Source: Sphingomonadaceae bacterium (GTDB lineage Bacteria > Pseudomonadota > Alphaproteobacteria > Sphingomonadales > Sphingomonadaceae). From it: a stretch of DNA of 13,824 nt. Made by a program: the position numbers and the translations under genes. The DNA lies in contig JAFAZM010000407.1 of the NCBI GenBank assembly GCA_019239785.1, forward strand, positions 1 to 13,824. Direction: 5' to 3'. The notes beneath the pieces were generated by a model. It was given only the letters and a program-made list of their open reading frames with translations. It had not been told where the DNA came from and searched no databases. This document shows, piece after piece, positions 7,862 to 13,824 of this stretch; positions within the stretch are counted from its first letter, which is position 1, and the number at the start of each line of letters is the position of its first letter.

Positions 7862-8617
7862 CTAGGCGCTCGCCTCCGCGGGCTTGGGCTGCAGCCGTTC
7901 CATCGGCACCTCCGCGAACATCTTTTTTGTCGCCGGCCGTTCGTTGATCTGGCGGATCCAGCGCAGCAGGTTCGGGGTGTTGCTTTCGTTGACCAGCTCC
8001 TGGAAGCCGAGCTGCATGCCGTTGGCGATCGCGAAATTGCAGATGTCGGCGAGCGTGTACGTGTCCCCCGCCAGCCATTCGCTCTCCGCCAGCCTTTCCT
8101 CCAGCCGCCGCACCGAGACGCCCACCTTGCGCATCTCCTCGTCGAGCACGTCCTGCGGGAAGCCGTTGCGGGCGCTCCGCCACTTGGTCCGCTGCTCGGG
8201 GATCGGGATCCTCTTCACCTTCTCCTCGAACTCCTCGTCGGAGATGGCGCGCGCCATATGCTTGATCATCCGCTCCCAGCCGATCGTCGAAACGCACCAG
8301 CAGAAATATTCGTCGACCCACTTGGTCCAGACCCGCATCTGGGCACGGCCATAGCTGTCGTCGGGGCGGAGCTTCGCCGCGGTCGGATATTCATCCTCCA
8401 GATATTCGCAGATCACCGTCGATTCGGTGATGACCCTGCCGTCGTCGACCAAAGCCGGGACCTGCCCGCGCGGATTGATCGCCTTGAACCAATCCTCATG
8501 ATGCTCGAACTTCGCCGGGTTCAGCCGCACGCCCTCGAACTCCAGCCCCTTCTCGTAGAGCGTCAGCAGCGGCTTCAGCGAATTGGCCCCGGGCCCGAAG
8601 CTGTAGAGGGTGAGCAT
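7862..8617 (-). CDS. LigF-like glutathione S-transferase (possible beta-etherase)
   Basis: This 251-residue GST has an N-terminal thioredoxin fold (about 1-80) and an all-helical C-terminal domain. The start YSFGPGANSLKP (5-16), the G-site PRGQVPAL with likely cis-Pro54, glutathione-contacting E65-S66 in ITESTVICEYLED, and VWTKWVDEYFCWCVSTIGW (96-114) match my memory of LigF from Sphingobium SYK-6 closely. LigF cleaves beta-aryl ether bonds of lignin dimers using glutathione. Later matches include ARNGFPQ, KVGVSV and LADICNFAIANG. I chose the ATG at 8617 over one 13 codons upstream because GGGAGGCGAGG precedes it and it gives the usual family N-terminus. No other lig gene is nearby, so beta-etherase activity is plausible but unproven; other glutathione chemistry is possible. 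Confidence 0.9.
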   Translation of the reverse strand: MLTLYSFGPGANSLKPLLTLYEKGLEFEGVRLNPAKFEHHEDWFKAINPRGQVPALVDDGRVITESTVICEYLEDEYPTAAKLRPDDSYGRAQMRVWTKWVDEYFCWCVSTIGWERMIKHMARAISDEEFEEKVKRIPIPEQRTKWRSARNGFPQDVLDEEMRKVGVSVRRLEERLAESEWLAGDTYTLADICNFAIANGMQLGFQELVNESNTPNLLRWIRQINERPATKKMFAEVPMERLQPKPAEASA

Positions 8618-8682
8618 CCTCGCCTCCCATTCGTATGTGTCGCGTCCTTTTCCCACGCTCCGTGCCCGGCTACAAGAGCGCC

Positions 8683-9738
8683 ATGAAATCCCCCCTCTCC
8701 TGCCGCTTCTGGCTCTGCGCCGCCCTGAGCCTCCTTCTCGCCGCCGTTCCGCGACAGGCCGGCGCCGAGCAGGCGCAGCCGAGGATTCTGGCCGTCCCCG
8801 CGAACGCCGCCTGGCAGCATGCCGAAACCGGGATGATCCTGCCGCCGCAGGCCACCGGGCTCAAGCGTCACGAGATTCGCGACAGCACCGATGCGGAGAT
8901 GGACGTCATCGCCGATTATGCCGACGAAGCCGACGGGCTCGTCGCCACAATCTATCTGTACCGCACGATGACTCCGGACGTCGCGCTCTGGTTCGACCGC
9001 GCGGCGACCGTCATCCAGCTGCGGCCGGGCTGGGGCCTGCAGAACGTTCCCCTGCCTGCGCCGACCGCCTTCGCGCGGCCCGGCGCGTCGGCGGCATCCG
9101 GGCTGCGCCTCGCGTTCGACGTGAACATGCCCGAGGCGCGCAGCACGGCCCTTGCCATCGCCCCGCTCGGAACCAACTGGCTGCTCAAGGTCCGGCTGAG
9201 CGCGACGCGGCTCGACCGTGCCGCGCTCGACGAGCGCCTCACGGCGTTCATCCAGGCGCTGCGCTGGCCCGCCGAAAGCGCGCCGGGCCGGGCCGCGGTC
9301 CCGATCGCCGCCTGCCCCAGCCCGCTGCGGCTGCGGACGGCGCGGGTCGTGCGCACGGACATGTCGGCCTCGCTGATCGATGCGGTCGGCGGTCAGATGG
9401 CGGCGGAGCATGAAGGCCCGCCGCCCGTCTACTGCCGCGAGCCGGGCGGCACGTTGGAGCAGGGCGTCTATCGCCCGAACGGAGCGACCGACGCCTATCT
9501 GATCGCGCTTGGCGATTCCGGCGGCGCATTGTCGCTCGCCGAGGCGCTGGACCTTTCCGCGCTCCTGGGCAGCGGCGGCGGGGGCCGGCGGATCGCAATG
9601 ACCCTGCTCGGTCGGAACGGGACCAGCGTCTATCCGAGCTTCAACCGGTTGCCGCCGCCGGAGCAGGCGCTGGAGGTCATGCGCCGGACCGGTTCGACGA
9701 TCTCCGTCACGACCGGCAATCCGCCGCAGCACAAATAG
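8683..9738 (+). CDS. Secreted protein B, paralogue of the 4320-5474 product
   Basis: This 351-residue protein has a clear signal peptide (MKSPLSCRF then a Leu/Ala core, probable cleavage after QAGA at residue 28). I prefer the ATG at 8683 because it begins the signal peptide directly; an in-frame ATG at 8635 would add 16 residues that spoil it. The SD is weak (AAGAG). The protein aligns through most of its length with secreted protein A but is diverged. Conserved points are ATIYLYRT (88-94), TNWLLKVRLSA (164-174), FIQALRW (189-195), and C211 and C251. No known domain is recognised. It starts 65 bases from the divergent LigF-like gene and ends 8 bases before the VWA gene, so it is almost certainly co-transcribed with VWA. 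Confidence 0.87.
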   Translation: MKSPLSCRFWLCAALSLLLAAVPRQAGAEQAQPRILAVPANAAWQHAETGMILPPQATGLKRHEIRDSTDAEMDVIADYADEADGLVATIYLYRTMTPDVALWFDRAATVIQLRPGWGLQNVPLPAPTAFARPGASAASGLRLAFDVNMPEARSTALAIAPLGTNWLLKVRLSATRLDRAALDERLTAFIQALRWPAESAPGRAAVPIAACPSPLRLRTARVVRTDMSASLIDAVGGQMAAEHEGPPPVYCREPGGTLEQGVYRPNGATDAYLIALGDSGGALSLAEALDLSALLGSGGGGRRIAMTLLGRNGTSVYPSFNRLPPPEQALEVMRRTGSTISVTTGNPPQHK

Positions 9739-9746
9739 GACACGCG

Positions 9747-10940
9747 ATGTTCTTCTCCTTCGTCGACGAGCTGCGCGCCGCGGGGATCCCGGCCTCGATG
9801 AAGGAGCATCTCACCCTGCTCGAAGCGCTCGACGCCGAGGTGATCGGCGCGCGGCCGGACGATTTCTACTATCTCGCCCGCGCCACCTTCGTGAAGGACG
9901 AGGGGCTGCTCGACCGCTTCGACCAGGTCTTCGCCAAGGTCTTCAAGGGGATCGAGACCAGCTACGGCACCGAGCAGGCGCCGATCCCCGAGGAATGGCT
10001 GAAGAAGGTCGCCGAGCTCTACCTCACCCCGGAGCAGATGGCGGAGATCAAGTCGCTCGGCTCCTGGGAGGAGATCATGGCGGCGCTGAAGCAGCGCCTG
10101 GAGGAGCAGCAGGGGCGCCACCAGGGCGGCAGCAGGTGGATCGGCACCGGCGGCACCTCGCCGTTCGGCAATAGCGGCTACAATCCCGAGGGCGTCCGCA
10201 TCGGCGGCGCCAAAGATTCAGAGGGGGGCAGGCAGGGCCGCGCGCTCAAGGTCTGGGAGCAGCGCGAATTCCGCAATCTCGACAACCAGGTCGAATTGGG
10301 CACGCGCAACATCAAGGTCGCGCTGCGGCGCCTCCGCCGCTTCGCCCGCGAGGGCGCGGCCGAGGAGCTCGACCTCGACGAGACGATCGACGGCACCGCA
10401 CGCAAGGGCTGGCTCGACATCCGCATGCGGCCGGAGCGGCACAATGCGGTGAAATTGCTGCTCTTCCTCGACGTCGGCGGCTCGATGGATCCGCATATCA
10501 AGCTGACCGAGGAATTGTTCTCGGCCGCCACCTCGGAGTTCAAGAACCTCGAATTCTTCTACTTCCACAATTGCCCGTACGAGACGATGTGGAAGGACAA
10601 TCGCCGCCGCATGAGCGAACGCACCCCGACCTGGGACATCCTCCACAAATACGGCCACGACTACAAAGCGGTGTTCGTCGGCGATGCCTCGATGAGCCCT
10701 TATGAGATCACCCATGCCGGCGGCTCGGTCGAGCATTATAACGAGGAGGCCGGCGCCGCCTGGCTGCAACGGCTGACGACCACCTATCCGGCCGCGGTCT
10801 GGCTCAATCCCGTGCCCGAGAAATATTGGAGCTACACCAGCTCGGTCCAGCTCGTCCGCACGCTGATGCAGGACCGGATGTACCCGCTGACGCTGGAGGG
10901 CCTGGACGATGCGATGCGGACCTTGAGCCGGAAGAGATGA
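9747..10940 (+). CDS. VWA domain protein (CoxE-like MoxR partner)
   Basis: This 397-residue cytoplasmic protein has a helical N-terminal region (about 1-120), a Gly/Ser-rich linker (about 121-165), a basic helix (RRLRRFAREGAA, 194-205), and a C-terminal von Willebrand factor A domain. The MIDAS motif is DVGGSM (242-247), that is D-x-G-x-S rather than the classical D-x-S-x-S. D313 in VFVGDASMSPYE is a candidate late MIDAS residue. Proteins of this type pair with MoxR ATPases in maturation of metalloenzymes or membrane complexes. Its expected partner is the MoxR protein at 3345-4190. AGGA overlapping the upstream stop gives an SD 7 bases from the ATG. Its stop overlaps the next start. The client complex is unknown. 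Confidence 0.92.
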   Translation: MFFSFVDELRAAGIPASMKEHLTLLEALDAEVIGARPDDFYYLARATFVKDEGLLDRFDQVFAKVFKGIETSYGTEQAPIPEEWLKKVAELYLTPEQMAEIKSLGSWEEIMAALKQRLEEQQGRHQGGSRWIGTGGTSPFGNSGYNPEGVRIGGAKDSEGGRQGRALKVWEQREFRNLDNQVELGTRNIKVALRRLRRFAREGAAEELDLDETIDGTARKGWLDIRMRPERHNAVKLLLFLDVGGSMDPHIKLTEELFSAATSEFKNLEFFYFHNCPYETMWKDNRRRMSERTPTWDILHKYGHDYKAVFVGDASMSPYEITHAGGSVEHYNEEAGAAWLQRLTTTYPAAVWLNPVPEKYWSYTSSVQLVRTLMQDRMYPLTLEGLDDAMRTLSRKR

Positions 10941-11590
10941 GCGAAGGTAGCTACGTCCTCGATGATCCCCGTCCGATCGCCTCGGAAGCGCCTTACACCT
11001 ACTACCTTCCTCCGCCCGAGGAGCTTGCCGCGATCGGAAAAGGCGACTTGGTCCAGCTGGTCTTCCGCCCGGTTCCCACCCGGGACAAATGGGGTGCGGA
11101 GCGGATGTGGGTGACCGTGACCGGAACGCGTGGGAATGGCCTCGTGGGGACGCTCGATACCACGCCCGACGATATGCCTTTTCTCAAGCCGGGCGACCCG
11201 GTCGCGTTCGAGCGCTTTCACATCATCGACTGTATCTGGGCCGAAGAGCGTCCGGAGCCTCCTCCGCTCGTCCCCCGCAAGAGAAGCTATTGGGACCGCT
11301 GCGTCGTTGAGCGCTGCGTGACTGAAGACAAGGTCCCGGTCCATTATCTCTATCGCGAGGAGCCTTGCCTGACCGAAGAGGGGGATGAAGACCCCGACAG
11401 CGGATGGCGCATTCGCGGCGACTATCGCGGGCTGACCGATGAGGAGGTCGATGCGCGCGACACGCGATACCTCGCACTCGGCCGTGTCCTGAACGTCGAC
11501 GACAGCTGGCTGCACCTCATCGACGCTCCCGTCGGCTCGGCCTTCATTCGCGACTGGGAAACGGGAAACTTCATCCCGCTGGAGGAGTGA
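10937..11590 (+). CDS. DUF2314 / DUF2185 (Imm33-like) two-domain protein
   Basis: This 217-residue soluble protein has an acidic C-terminus. The central part (about 55-102) reads like DUF2314/YegJ: AERMWVTVTGTRGNGLVGTL, then LKPGDPVAFERFHIIDCIW. The C-terminal third (about 145-217) reads like DUF2185, a family also called Imm33: PDSGWRIRGDYRGL, then YLALGRVLNVDDSWLHLI and GSAFIRDWETGNFIPL. Imm33-type proteins are predicted immunity factors in polymorphic toxin systems but also occur away from toxins. The ATG overlaps the VWA stop (ATGA at 10937-10940), so the two are translationally coupled. No toxin gene is visible here. Domain calls are from memory of family patterns. Confidence 0.75.
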   Translation: MSEGSYVLDDPRPIASEAPYTYYLPPPEELAAIGKGDLVQLVFRPVPTRDKWGAERMWVTVTGTRGNGLVGTLDTTPDDMPFLKPGDPVAFERFHIIDCIWAEERPEPPPLVPRKRSYWDRCVVERCVTEDKVPVHYLYREEPCLTEEGDEDPDSGWRIRGDYRGLTDEEVDARDTRYLALGRVLNVDDSWLHLIDAPVGSAFIRDWETGNFIPLEE

Positions 11591-11633
11591 CCGGCCCGCG
11601 AAATGTCTTTACCGTCGCTTAGGGGGATGACGG

Positions 11634-12329
11634 ATGCCGCGCGTCCACAGCGAACATCATCGCGTCGAGCGGATCGGCTGGCTCCGCGCCGCGGTGCTCG
11701 GCGCCAATGACGGGATCGTCTCCACCGCGAGCCTGATCATCGGCGTGGCCGCCGCCTCCGCGGCGCGCGGCGAGGTGGTGATTGCCGGCCTGGCCGGCCT
11801 GGTTGCCGGCGCGATGTCGATGGCGGCCGGCGAATATGTCTCGGTCAGTTCGCAGGCTGACACGGAAACCGCCGATCTCGCCATCGAGCAAGCCGAGCTG
11901 GCGGCCTGCCCCGAGGATGAGCATAAGGAGCTGGCCGGCATCTACCGGGAGCGCGGGCTCGACGCCGCCACCGCCGATGCGGTCGCGACCCAGCTGATGG
12001 CGAAGGATGCGCTCGGCGCCCATGCCCGCGATGAGCTCGGCATCTCCGAGATCAGCACCGCAAGGCCGGTCCAAGCCGCGTTCACGTCCGCCGCGACCTT
12101 CACCGCCGGCGCGCTCGGGCCGCTCCTGATCGTGCTCGTCGCGCCGCCGCGTCTGATCGTGCCCGCAGTCGCTTTGATCTCCCTGCTCGCTTTGGGGACA
12201 TTGGGCGCGATTGGCGCGCGGGCCGGCGGCGCGAGCGTCCGGCGGGCGACGACGCGGGTGCTCTTCTGGGGCGCGCTGGCGATGGCGGTGACCGCGGGGA
12301 TCGGCCGGCTGGGGGGCGCCGTGGTCTGA
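11634..12329 (+). CDS. VIT1/CCC1-family iron/manganese transporter
   Basis: This 231-residue inner-membrane protein has about five hydrophobic helices (roughly 17-40, 47-70, 150-172, 173-200, 208-230). The VIT hallmark motifs are present: GANDGIVS (23-30) at the first helix, and SMAAGEYVSVSSQAD (62-76) at the second. An acidic cytoplasmic helical insert (about 77-130, EQAELAACPEDEHKEL) corresponds to the metal-binding domain of plant VIT1, which exchanges Fe2+ or Mn2+ for protons. An AGGGGGA SD lies 6 bases before the ATG. It begins 43 bases after the DUF2314/DUF2185 gene and ends 14 bases before the cupin gene, so it is likely in the same transcript. Which metal it moves is not shown by the sequence. 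Confidence 0.93.
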   Translation: MPRVHSEHHRVERIGWLRAAVLGANDGIVSTASLIIGVAAASAARGEVVIAGLAGLVAGAMSMAAGEYVSVSSQADTETADLAIEQAELAACPEDEHKELAGIYRERGLDAATADAVATQLMAKDALGAHARDELGISEISTARPVQAAFTSAATFTAGALGPLLIVLVAPPRLIVPAVALISLLALGTLGAIGARAGGASVRRATTRVLFWGALAMAVTAGIGRLGGAVV

Positions 12330-12343
12330 ACGGGGAGGTTGCG

Positions 12344-12730
12344 ATGGCTCTATCGATGATCGCATTGCTGCTGGCGCAGGCCGCGAGCGACCTGCCGGTG
12401 CGGGTGCCGCTGGGCGAGGTGCCGCTGCCCGCGCCCAAGTCGGTGGAACGGGTGATCGTGATGCGGGTGAATTTCGCGCCGGGCCAGGCGATGCCGGCCC
12501 ACGTCCACCCGGCGCCGGTGGTCTGCCTCGTCGAGACCGGCAGCTTCGATGTCCGGATCGGCGATGCGCCCGCGCGGACGGTGCATGTTGGGGAGGTCAC
12601 GCTCGAGCCCGCCAACGTCCCGGTCGGCTGGTTCCGCAACCTCTCCGCGACCAGCCCGGCAAGCCTGGTCTGCACCTTCCTCGCCGGCCATGACGATCAC
12701 GAGATCAGCCGGATGCTGCCCGGGCGGTGA
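12344..12730 (+). CDS. Small cupin-domain protein with hydrophobic N-terminus
   Basis: This 128-residue protein has a short hydrophobic start (MALSMIALLLAQAA), possibly an export signal. A single cupin barrel covers about 35-118. Cupin motif 1 is visible as PGQAMPAHVHPAP with H53, H55 and E64 as metal-ligand candidates; motif 2 is less clear (VTLEPANVPVGWFRN). Cupins of this kind bind a metal or small ligand, and the exact activity cannot be read from the sequence. GGGGAGG lies 5 bases before the ATG. It is 14 bases behind the VIT transporter and last in a forward run beginning at secreted protein B. A large palindromic repeat follows directly. Confidence 0.87.
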   Translation: MALSMIALLLAQAASDLPVRVPLGEVPLPAPKSVERVIVMRVNFAPGQAMPAHVHPAPVVCLVETGSFDVRIGDAPARTVHVGEVTLEPANVPVGWFRNLSATSPASLVCTFLAGHDDHEISRMLPGR

Positions 12731-12737
12731 AACATTC

Positions 12738-12903
12738 TTTCCCTCTCCCGTTTTCGGGGAGAGGGAAACCCGGCCTTTAGGCCGGGAGGGTGAGGGTGCG
12801 ACGTAGGCGAGTAATCGCCGAGTTTGTATAAGGCCGCGAGCCCTTGCCCTCACCCTCCCACCGCTTCGCGGCGGGTCCCTCCCTCTCCCCTGCAGGGAGA
12901 GGG
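12738..12903. repeat. 166-base composite inverted repeat between convergent genes
   Basis: Nested stems run through this element. TTTCCCTCTCCC/GGGAGAGGGAAA (12738-12749 with 12757-12768) is followed by CCCGGCCT/AGGCCGGG (12769-12776 with 12779-12786). A long-range 13-bp pairing joins GGGAGGGTGAGGG (12784-12796) to CCCTCACCCTCCC (12847-12859). CCGC/GCGG (12861-12871) and CCCTCTCCC/GGGAGAGGG (12881-12889 with 12895-12903) close it. The two end hairpins are copies of each other. It lies between the convergent cupin and VOC genes and probably serves as a two-way transcription end. It matches a common alphaproteobacterial intergenic palindrome type. Confidence 0.82.
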
Positions 12904-12913
12904 TTGTGCGGCT

Positions 12914-13339
12914 TCAAGCTCCGGAATATTGCGTGTCTTCAGGCTCTTCCGCCGGACTCTCGAAATCCAACCTGAAGCCGTCCGGATCGGTCACCGAGGT
13001 CACCCAGAGGCCGTTGCCGACGAAGGGCTGTGACGCGTCGACCGCCTTGGACCTGAGCTCGCGATAGAGCTCTCGGGCGTCGTCGCACATGATGCAGATC
13101 GAGACCCCCTCCCCTACCTCGCCGCTCGGCCGCCAGCTGTCATGGCCCTCGGCCGGGAATTGCTGCAGCATCAGCGCGACCTCGCCGCGTTCCAGCCAGC
13201 ACCAGCGCAGGCGGCCTTCCGGCTCCCATTTGCGCTGTAGGCGAAAGCCGAGCCCGTCGCGATAGAAGGTCAGCGAGCGTTCGATGTCCGCGACCTTGAA
13301 GAAGGGCACAGCCTGCCTGAGATTGCCCGCGTCCGCCAT
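12914..13339 (-). CDS. VOC (glyoxalase/bleomycin-resistance fold) protein
   Basis: This 141-residue cytoplasmic protein has the vicinal-oxygen-chelate fold. The first beta-alpha-beta unit is AVPFFKVADIERSLTFYRDGLGF (10-32), and the second ends in the typical VTDPDGFRLDFESP (116-129). The first strand lacks the usual metal-ligand histidine (VPFFKV), while E127 at the end is kept, so enzymatic metal binding is doubtful. A binding or antibiotic-sequestering role is possible. Members include glyoxalases, dioxygenases and bleomycin-binding proteins, and the sequence does not pick one. GGGAGG is 6 bases before the ATG. That SD partly overlaps a small CCCGC/GCGGG stem (13349-13361). It converges on the cupin gene across the large repeat. 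Confidence 0.87.
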   Translation of the reverse strand: MADAGNLRQAVPFFKVADIERSLTFYRDGLGFRLQRKWEPEGRLRWCWLERGEVALMLQQFPAEGHDSWRPSGEVGEGVSICIMCDDARELYRELRSKAVDASQPFVGNGLWVTSVTDPDGFRLDFESPAEEPEDTQYSGA

Positions 13340-13415
13340 CGTCCGCCTCCCGCAACGCGGGCAGGCATAGCATGAAGGGCGGGCGGGAGCAGCCCGTGCC
13401 CCGGCCTTGCCTCGG

Positions 13416-13824
13416 CTAAACCCGCACGTAGCGGTTGGTCGGCGGGCGGCGGCACATGCGCTTGGGGGCGCGGGTCTCCTCGCCGTCGATGATGACGATG
13501 TCGGTCACGGTGACGCAGGCGCCGCCGCGCTCCTGCGCGGTGACGACCGACGAGCCGGAGACATGGGCGCGAGTCTGGCTGGTCCAGGTCGCGGTGGTGC
13601 CGACGCCGCCCTGGATCGCGCGGTCGGTGGCGAGCGCCGCCTGCTGCTGCTCGTGGCAATCGAGCCGGCGGGCGATCGCGTCGCTCAGCGAATGGCCGAT
13701 GCGGATGACATGGGCGACGCTCTCCTGCGAAGCGCCGACGAAGCGGCCGATCCGCTCGGTCGCGCTGTGGGCCATGTCGCCGACCCGGTCGAGCCGCTGG
13801 AGATTGCGCCGGGCCCGCTGCTGG
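13416..13824 (-). CDS. C-terminal part of a hypothetical protein, 5' end outside the window
   Basis: The reading frame is open to the window edge, giving at least 136 residues. A Met codon at 13775 is possible as a start, but the frame continues upstream without a stop (reading QQRARRNLQRLDRVGD before it), so the gene probably begins outside. The visible part has a helical region with RIGHSLSDAIARRLDCHEQQ, then a strand-rich end with two cysteines: TWTSQTRAHVSGSSVV, ACVTVTDIVIIDGEE and KRMCRRPP. This tail faintly resembles the C-terminal domain of 17 kDa surface-antigen/glycine-zipper outer-membrane proteins (a C-x-n-G-x-n-C pattern after an S/T-rich strand). The identification is tentative. 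It is upstream of the VOC gene on the same strand, 76 bases away. Confidence 0.65.
   Translation of the reverse strand, partial: QQRARRNLQRLDRVGDMAHSATERIGRFVGASQESVAHVIRIGHSLSDAIARRLDCHEQQQAALATDRAIQGGVGTTATWTSQTRAHVSGSSVVTAQERGGACVTVTDIVIIDGEETRAPKRMCRRPPTNRYVRV

Noticed and set aside
7817..8686. 289-codon forward open frame opposite the LigF-like gene
   Set aside because: The reverse strand encodes a full-length GST with conserved motifs and a good SD. The forward frame also begins in an intergenic repeat.

Overview
The window is GC-rich and densely coded, with high-GC third positions, short gaps and frequent 4-bp ATGA gene overlaps. Three things point to an alphaproteobacterium of the sphingomonad group (Sphingomonas and relatives). 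One gene product closely resembles the beta-etherase LigF of Sphingobium. An intergenic palindrome carries the CCTGAGCCTGTCGAAGG-type sequence common in these genomes. Other palindromes are of the CCCTCTCCC...GGGAGAGGG and ATCCCGGA...TCCGGGAT types. This is a chromosomal, mostly housekeeping-looking region. I see no IS element, phage gene, CRISPR array, tRNA or rRNA.

Layout. Positions 127-510 hold a small helix-turn-helix protein. A forward block at 760-3183 holds a VanW-domain protein, an overlapping GT-B-like protein with a Cys/His-rich N-terminus, and an unrecognised helical protein. A MoxR-type AAA+ ATPase (3345-4190) is followed by secreted protein A (4320-5474). A reverse-strand soluble chemoreceptor (5490-6905), a membrane-anchored methyltransferase (6993-7736) and a reverse-strand LigF-like glutathione S-transferase (7862-8617) come next. 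The forward strand resumes with secreted protein B, a distant paralogue of A (8683-9738), a VWA-domain protein (9747-10940) and an overlapping DUF2314/DUF2185 (Imm33-like) protein (10937-11590). A VIT1/CCC1-family metal transporter (11634-12329) and a cupin (12344-12730) follow. The window closes on the reverse strand with a VOC/glyoxalase-fold protein (12914-13339) and the 3' part of a gene running off the window (13416-13824).

How the genes may work together. MoxR ATPases and VWA proteins usually act as a chaperone or insertase pair (RavA-ViaA, NorQ-NorD, CoxD-CoxE). Here the likely partners are about 5.6 kb apart. MoxR is followed by secreted protein A and VWA is preceded by its paralogue B, with three unrelated genes between. 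This looks like a MoxR/secreted protein/VWA module that was duplicated and opened up, and it is the most interesting arrangement in the window. The VWA gene also overlaps a gene with an immunity-like C-terminal domain. The VanW/GT-like pair is a second coupled, uncharacterised module, probably concerned with the cell envelope. All functions are read from motifs and remembered family features; no database search was run.
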